The notes beneath the pieces are model-generated. The model did no database searches and was not told where the DNA came from. It saw only the letters and a list, made by a program, of their open reading frames with translations. This document shows positions 59,987 to 64,000 of a stretch of 64,000 nucleotides of DNA, piece after piece. This DNA comes from Butyrivibrio sp. LC3010 (GTDB taxonomy: Bacteria > Bacillota > Clostridia > Lachnospirales > Lachnospiraceae). The DNA is taken from NCBI RefSeq assembly GCF_000424385.1, contig NZ_AUJU01000021.1, positions 1-64,000 of the forward strand, read 5' to 3'. The position numbers and the translations under genes were made by a program. Numbering within the stretch: position 1 is the first letter of the stretch; each line of letters starts with the position of its first letter.

Positions 59987-60124
59987 ACAGCTAACTGTTA
60001 TGAAGCAGGAGAGGTATCAGCAGCTGTTCGTTCAAAATCAGGGAAAATATATGTTGGAGTATGTATTGATACATGTTCGACGCTTGGGGAATTATATATC
60101 TGGGTACCACTGAAGAAAGAATAG
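59987..60124 (+). pseudogene. cytidine deaminase-like N-terminal remnant
   Basis: An open stretch encodes ANCYEAGEVSAAVRSKSGKIYVGVCIDTCSTLG, matching the N-terminal half of cytidine deaminase-type proteins up to just before the zinc-binding CAEr/PC motifs, which are missing. It then runs to a TAG at 60122. It begins inside the end of the sce7726 gene in another frame. Confidence 0.7.
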
Positions 60125-60198
60125 ATATTAAGGCGAGTATAAAGTCTATTATGTAGATTATCAAAATGTGGTTATAACAACATACTTATGTAAAAATC

Positions 60199-60245
60199 CA
60201 TATTAAACTGACATCATAAAACAAGTAGGAGGTCAGTTTAATATG
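60199..60245 (+). promoter_or_regulatory. 14-bp inverted repeat enclosing a ribosome site
   Basis: CATATTAAACTGAC (60199-60212) and GTCAGTTTAATATG (60232-60245) are perfectly complementary. The 19-base spacer holds the TAGGAGG ribosome site (60225-60231), and the right arm includes the start codon ATG (60243-60245) of the ferredoxin gene. In RNA the stem would bury the start codon; in DNA the dyad could be an operator. Confidence 0.7.
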
Positions 60246-60998
60246 GTACGTAAGATAATCAGGATAGATGAGGATAAGTGCAACGGATGCGGATTGTGTG
60301 CAAATGCATGTCATGAAGGCGCCATAGAGATGGTAAACGGAAAGGCAAAGCTTGTCAGAGAGAACTTCTGCGACGGCTTTGGTGACTGTCTCCCCGGATG
60401 CCCTACAGGAGCGATAACATTTGAGGAAAGGGAAGCACCTGAATATGATGAAGCTGCTGTTAAGGCTGCAAAAGAATCAAATCAGGAAAAAGCCAATCAT
60501 CATGACAGCTGTGATAATGGAATGCAACATCAGCCTGGTCATGGTTGTCCCGGATCACAGTTTAAATTGTTTGTGCAGAAACCAGCTGCAGATATGTCAG
60601 GAACCCCGGCAGCTACAATGACTAATCATCCATCAAGGCTTATGCAGTGGCCATGTCAGATAAAGCTTTTGCCAACAAAAGGTGAGTTTTATAACGGAGC
60701 GAAGCTTCTGATAGCAGCTGACTGCACGGCCTATGCTTATGCGAATATGCATGAGGATTTCATGAAGGGAAGAGTTACAATGATTGGATGTCCCAAGCTT
60801 GATGAGGGTGACTATACTGAGAAACTTACAGAAATTATCAGTAATAATGATATAAGGGATGTTACAATTGTAAGGATGGAAGTGCCATGCTGTGGTGGTC
60901 TTCAGAGAGCTGCTGAAAATGCACTAAAAAGCAGTGGTAAGTTCATTCCATGGCGGGTAGTTACGATTTCCAGAAATGGTAATGTTATAGAAGATTGA
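60243..60998 (+). CDS. 4Fe-4S ferredoxin-type protein with extra C-terminal domain
   Basis: A 251-residue protein. Residues 1-60 hold two ferredoxin-like clusters (CNGCGLCANACHEGAI and CDGFGDCLPGCPTGAI; the second has an altered CxxxxxCxxxC pattern). A His/Cys-rich linker follows (HHDSCDNG, GHGCPGS). From about residue 130 there is a domain with QWPCQIKLLPT, LIAADCTAYAYANMHEDFMKGRVTMIGCPKLD and EVPCCGGLQRA, whose Cys residues may bind another cluster. Such proteins are annotated as 4Fe-4S binding; the exact partner is unknown. Its start codon lies in the inverted repeat at 60199-60245. Confidence 0.82.
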   Translation: MVRKIIRIDEDKCNGCGLCANACHEGAIEMVNGKAKLVRENFCDGFGDCLPGCPTGAITFEEREAPEYDEAAVKAAKESNQEKANHHDSCDNGMQHQPGHGCPGSQFKLFVQKPAADMSGTPAATMTNHPSRLMQWPCQIKLLPTKGEFYNGAKLLIAADCTAYAYANMHEDFMKGRVTMIGCPKLDEGDYTEKLTEIISNNDIRDVTIVRMEVPCCGGLQRAAENALKSSGKFIPWRVVTISRNGNVIED

Positions 60999-61002
60999 AA
61001 AG

Positions 61003-61146
61003 GTTACTGTTCAGTCAGCTCTGCGCACTTGCTGCGCTGAGCGTGAGAATGTTCTATGTCTTGAATATAGGATTTGCCCCTTTGCCGAAGGCAACTGGAA
61101 TGGGCAAATCCAGTTGCTGTGAGCACCGTAAGGTGTGAACAGTAAC
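61003..61146. other. structured element bounded by inverted repeats (MITE or ncRNA candidate)
   Basis: GTTACTGTTCA (61003-61013) is matched by TGAACAGTAAC (61136-61146), a perfect 11-base inverted repeat enclosing 122 bases. Inside are further nested pairs: GGATTTGCCC/GGGCAAATCC around TTGCC-GAA-GGCAA (about 61070-61111), GCGC/GCGC near 61022-61040, and CACC-GTAA-GGTG near 61124-61135. Such nested symmetry fits a non-coding structured RNA or a non-autonomous mobile element; no coding frame is credible across it. Confidence 0.6.
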
Positions 61147-61261
61147 TTGAAATGCGAAAACCTTATCCCAATATCATCAGTAGAATTCAAAGTTGCATTC
61201 CTGGCTGGTATAATATTTTTATGCATTGACAAATGATAATGACGAAGAAAGAAAAAGATTT

Positions 61262-62026
61262 ATGCTGATAGACAGAAGAAAAGTCAGGGAGCAGTTTGCT
61301 TCCTATACAAGGAATTATGATCCCGAGGATCCTAAGATTGCTTTAAAGATAGTTCATACATATCGTGTTGCAGAAAACTGTGAAGAGATTGCCAGATCAT
61401 TAGGGTTATCTGATGAAGATGTAGAGTTTGCCTGGCTTTCAGGAATGCTTCATGATATAGGAAGATTTGAACAAGTAAAAAGGTATAACACTTTCATAGA
61501 TTCAGAATCAGTAGACCATGCAGAGTTTGGAGCAGATCTTCTATTTGGAACAGACCATCTCATCAAGAATTTTTGTGATGACAGGTCTTTCGATGAAATG
61601 ATGGAAACAGTCATCAGAGAGCATAATAAATATAGGATAAATGAGTCAGTTACCGGGAAGACTCTTACTTTCTGCAACATCCTCCGGGATGCGGATAAGG
61701 TTGATATCTTAAGAGTAAATGTAGAGACACCCATGGAAGAGATATACAATGTTTCTAAAGAGGAGATGTTATCATCAGGTGTTTCTGAAAAAGTCATGGA
61801 TCAGGTAAGAGAGCATCAGGCAGTAAAACGTGATGTAATGGATTCACCTGCAGAGCATCTTATTGGACATATAGCTCTTGCTTTTGAACTGGTATATCCG
61901 AAGAGCTGGGAGTTAGCAGAGGAGCAGGGTTACCTTTATAAGATGTTCGAATTCCCATCGAGGAATGAGAGTACTATAAAAGCGTTGAAGGATACCAAAG
62001 CAGAACTGGAACTGCACCATATATAA
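61262..62026 (+). CDS. HD-domain phosphohydrolase
   Basis: A 254-residue HD-superfamily protein: NYDPEDPKIALKIVHTYRVAENCEEIA with the first His, LSGMLHDIGRFEQVKRYNTF with the HD pair near residue 66, DHAEFGADLL, then FCNILRDADKVDILRV with the late Asp. The ATG at 61262 is used; a TTG at 61226 would add 12 polar residues. The -10-like TATAATATT (61209-61217) makes a start before 61226 possible. A role in nucleotide phosphate cleavage is likely. Confidence 0.85.
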   Translation: MLIDRRKVREQFASYTRNYDPEDPKIALKIVHTYRVAENCEEIARSLGLSDEDVEFAWLSGMLHDIGRFEQVKRYNTFIDSESVDHAEFGADLLFGTDHLIKNFCDDRSFDEMMETVIREHNKYRINESVTGKTLTFCNILRDADKVDILRVNVETPMEEIYNVSKEEMLSSGVSEKVMDQVREHQAVKRDVMDSPAEHLIGHIALAFELVYPKSWELAEEQGYLYKMFEFPSRNESTIKALKDTKAELELHHI

Positions 62027-62034
62027 GATAGCTG

Positions 62035-62505
62035 TTACGTTTCAGTGCAATCCCCGTAAGGACAGACGGCCAGACATAATGCGCATGCCCCGACACACTT
62101 ATTGCAATCGTTCGGACACATACATTTTTCATATGCTTTTCCATAGTCAAAATCATGATCTATAAGAATTGCAGATAATCTTACTCTTGGTCCGTATTTT
62201 TCTGTTATTATGACATCATTTTTTCCAAACCATCCAATGCCTGCAGCTGCTGCAGCATCTTTAAATGAAAACTCAGCTCTGAAACGTCCGTTGTTTTTCT
62301 GGGCGACTTGCGGAACATAGTAACTAATGCCGTCTTTTTTCAAGACATTCTCTATTTCTTCCACTTTTACTTCCAGTCTGTCCTTTGCTCCGAGGATACC
62401 CTCATCAAAAAAATCGGCTTTATTACTTGCCTGAATTGTTCTTCTGGGATTAGCGTTTATACCTGATATGACCACGGAAATCGAAACAAAGAATGGTAAA
62501 CTCAA
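62035..62505 (-). pseudogene. QueG-like iron-sulfur protein, 5' truncated
   Basis: The C-terminal ~100 residues match epoxyqueuosine-reductase/reductive-dehalogenase-like iron-sulfur proteins: AAAGIGWFGKNDVIITEKYGPRVRLSAIL near residue 87, then CPNDCNKCVGACALCLAVCPYGDC with enough Cys for two 4Fe-4S clusters. The first ~60 residues do not resemble the family, the frame has only a TTG start and no ribosome site, and family members are some 80-100 residues longer. Probably a truncated gene; a working short protein cannot be excluded. Confidence 0.6.
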
Positions 62506-62678
62506 ACGCCTTACCTGGGAGGGGGTGAAGATGTGGCTAGTAGTTGGTTTATTAAAAAAAATAATATTTACAGTTGAGAAATGATTTTCGTATTTAGAAA
62601 AATGTGTTACGGTACAAAGAGGAATTTACTTAGTAAAATTCTATTAAAGTAAAAATGAAAAGAATGTGAGGGTGGATT

Positions 62679-63050
62679 ATGAGATTTTTAGGAAACATTA
62701 TTTGGATTTTATGCGGAGGACTGCTTAGTGCCCTGGGATGGTGGATTGTAGGAGTTCTCTGGTGCTGCACAGTTGTTGGAATCCCTGTGGGACTTCAGTG
62801 CTTTAAGCTATCTTCAGTATCACTTAATCCTTTTGGAAAAGAGATTGTGGATGAAGGCGGAGCGATATCGTTGCTTCTTAACATACTTTGGATATGCTTT
62901 TCGGGAATTGAGCTTGCGATTGGAAACGCAGTTATTGGATGTATTTTCTGTATCACCATTATAGGAATACCTTTTGGAAAGCAGTTCTTTAAGATTGCCA
63001 GAGTAGCTCTTTTCCCATTTGGAGCAAAAGTTGTGAGAGTACATTACTAA
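62679..63050 (+). CDS. YccF/DUF307 inner-membrane protein
   Basis: A 123-residue protein of two similar halves, each with two membrane helices: LGNIIWILCGGLLSALGWWIVGVLWCCTVVGIPVGLQCFKLSSVSLNPFG, then LLNILWICFSGIELAIGNAVIGCIFCITIIGIPFGKQFFKIARVALFPFG. The GIPVGLQ/GIPFGKQ motifs mark the YccF family. AGGGTGG lies upstream. Function unknown; thought to be stress-related. Confidence 0.9.
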   Translation: MRFLGNIIWILCGGLLSALGWWIVGVLWCCTVVGIPVGLQCFKLSSVSLNPFGKEIVDEGGAISLLLNILWICFSGIELAIGNAVIGCIFCITIIGIPFGKQFFKIARVALFPFGAKVVRVHY

Positions 63051-63182
63051 TAACAGAGAGAAGATGCAATTATGTTAGATGAAGGATGCGCTTCCGGGAT
63101 GAATGAAATGATAAAGTGGTCAGTGGACTTTACATAAAGAATTGAGACAAGGACAGGCAGATATATTAAGGAGATTGATATT

Positions 63183-63380
63183 ATGGCAACTGCACCGGAG
63201 ATAGCATTATCAACAAGTGAAGAACGCAGGCAATATATTAAGGAACGATTTCCATGCATAGCTGACTGCGATATGTGCGGGTTGTGCAAGGTGTTTCATG
63301 GAAAAGATCCGGAAACGGCTTATAAAGAATACATCGATGGGGAGAAGGATTTTTTAGAAGTTTCACAATCATATAGATAG
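63183..63380 (+). CDS. small Cys-rich conserved protein
   Basis: A 65-residue protein with ERRQYIKERFPCIADCDMCGLCKVFHGKDP in the middle, a Cys-x3-Cys-x2-Cys-x2-Cys cluster, and DGEKDFLEVS at the end. The Cys spacing could bind an Fe-S cluster or zinc. AAGGAGATT lies 8 bases before the ATG. I recall similar small clostridial proteins but no family name. Confidence 0.65.
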   Translation: MATAPEIALSTSEERRQYIKERFPCIADCDMCGLCKVFHGKDPETAYKEYIDGEKDFLEVSQSYR

Positions 63381-63411
63381 AGAATAAAATTCATGAGAGT
63401 ACTTTGAGTGA

Positions 63412-63575
63412 AAAAGTAATTGCAAGTCAGTAAAAGTAGTTACGACTATAAACCTTATTTTTCGCCTTTTTAGGTTTTTTTAGATGGGGTATAATAAGTA
63501 AAAACTGTTGTTTTTGCTTATATCTGAGCACAACAAACAAATGGCGGCGCAAAAGTTTGTAAAAGTAATCGCGAC
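63412..63575. repeat. three direct repeats of AAAAGTA(A/G)TTGCGAC type
   Basis: AAAAGTAATTGCAAGTC (63412-63428), AAAAGTAGTTACGAC (63432-63446) and AAAAGTAATCGCGAC (63561-63575) share AAAAGTA-x-T/C-x-CGAC/CAAG. The first two are 20 bases apart, two helical turns. Repeats like this occur at the ends of some IS elements as transposase sites, or could be a regulator's operator. A weak terminator-like AAACCT/AGGTTT hairpin lies at about 63450-63480. Confidence 0.5.
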
Positions 63576-63588
63576 CCCATTTCTGTAA

Positions 63589-63702
63589 GAGTATGCTCTA
63601 TTTGATAAGCATTACATAACATTTGATCATGATGGTAAGATTAAGGACGGCGCGTGGGTAGGAATTACAGGCGAGAATATCGATATCGCGGATGATATCT
63701 GA
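63589..63702 (+). pseudogene. C-terminal fragment of an unidentified protein
   Basis: After a TAA at 63586-63588 the frame reads LFDKHYITFDHDGKIKDGAW, VGITGENIDIADDI and stops at 63700-63702. The sequence has strand-rich, protein-like character of an enzyme C-terminus, but I cannot name the family. No start or ribosome site. Confidence 0.4.
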
Positions 63703-63721
63703 CAGGGGTATGAGAGCTCTT

Positions 63722-64000
63722 TTACCTGGTTCTGTTTGATGTGGACTGTTTGCGATATGCAGAGGGCGTCATGCCTGTGTGCTTTTTAAATTGCCTTATA
63801 TAATGCTCTGTGGTATCGTACCCAACAGCTTCTGCTATGGTCTGCACCGTCATGGTGGAATTGGCAAGAAGATCCTGCGATCTTTCGATTCGGACAGTTC
63901 GCAGGATATCTGTGTAATTCATGCCTGTGAGCTCTTTTATCAGTCTTGATGTATATTCATTGGAATAGTGGAACTTATTTGACAGATCCGACAAGGTAAC
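63722..64000 (-). CDS. AraC-family regulator C-terminal part (cut by window edge)
   Basis: The leftward frame is open from the right edge and ends with an AraC DNA-binding domain: NEYTSRLIKELTGMNYTDIL, the helix ERSQDLLANSTMTVQTIAEAVGYDTTEHYIRQFKKHTG and MTPSAYRKQ. It matches the second HTH motif and the family end. The visible start at 63994 would be a TTG and is probably not the real one; the N-terminus lies outside the window. Confidence 0.9.
   Translation of the reverse strand, partial: VTLSDLSNKFHYSNEYTSRLIKELTGMNYTDILRTVRIERSQDLLANSTMTVQTIAEAVGYDTTEHYIRQFKKHTGMTPSAYRKQSTSNRTR

Noticed and set aside
1..64000. CRISPR arrays, tRNA and rRNA genes
   Set aside because: I looked for regularly spaced 25-40 base repeats, tRNA cloverleaf ends and rRNA signature stretches and saw none. 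A covariance-model scan would be decisive for tRNAs.

Overview
The window looks like a chromosome segment of an anaerobic Firmicute, most likely a Lachnospiraceae member of the Butyrivibrio/Pseudobutyrivibrio type. This rests on AT-rich intergenic DNA, strong AGGAGG ribosome sites, and a gene mix typical of gut or rumen Clostridia: a GPH sugar transporter beside GH1/GH2/GH78 glycosidases, DUF1275, DUF6110, C_GCAxxG_C_C, DUF5714 and TIGR04076 proteins, and a radical SAM 'mobile pair'. The species assignment is inference. I saw no rRNA, tRNA or CRISPR array.

Layout. 1-4.5 kb: the 3' end of an IS630-family transposase abuts a GNAT gene that has lost its 5' end; then DUF5714, GNAT, a flavodoxin-fold reductase and a membrane protein. 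3.6-8.3 kb: a LysR gene divergent from a YeiH-family exporter; deoC behind a promoter carrying CsoR/RcnR-type G-tract operators; a broken copper chaperone; csoR; DUF1275; a chimeric GrpB remnant. 8.3-11.2 kb: the MarR/radical SAM A/radical SAM B system behind a large palindromic operator, then an HTH/CD1845-like pair of conjugative-element type. 11.2-21.7 kb: a run of small accessory genes (GNATs, flavodoxin, aldo/keto reductase, methyltransferase, hydrolase, an Fe-S redox operon with its HxlR regulator) mixed with many decayed gene ends. 21.7-31.3 kb: a tight glycoside-utilisation locus (AraC regulator, GPH symporter, GH2, GH78, GH1, sugar isomerase), visibly more GC-rich than its surroundings. 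31.4-39.7 kb: a P-loop protein, a P1B-type metal ATPase with a DUF6110 partner, and an AraC regulator with two ABC half-transporters, which together suggest metal (probably iron) handling. 39.8-50.9 kb: more single-gene accessory units, including an SMR exporter behind a structured leader, an AlkZ-like protein fused to an EVE domain, a peptide deformylase, and an ArsR/MFS operon. 51-64 kb: an alanine/glycine symporter, HD hydrolases, a secreted nuclease, paired chromate transporters, an sce7726 nuclease-like protein, ferredoxins, YccF, and the start of an AraC-type gene that runs off the right edge.

The backbone reads as a hypervariable accessory region. Single genes with their own ribosome sites (detoxification, resistance, repair, metal handling) are separated by at least fifteen recognisable remnants: IS630, GNATs, CopZ, GrpB, DUF3795, GyrI-like, GH3, MazG, PF01637-type ATPase, PepT-like, flavodoxin, DUF1275, cytidine deaminase and a QueG-like protein. 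The parts most worth attention are the radical SAM/MarR unit, the AlkZ-EVE fusion, the metal ATPase/DUF6110/AraC/ABC block with its shared GTTAGC-N4-GCTAAC sites, the CsoR operator in front of deoC, the structured leader of the SMR gene, and an unexplained structured element at 61003-61146.
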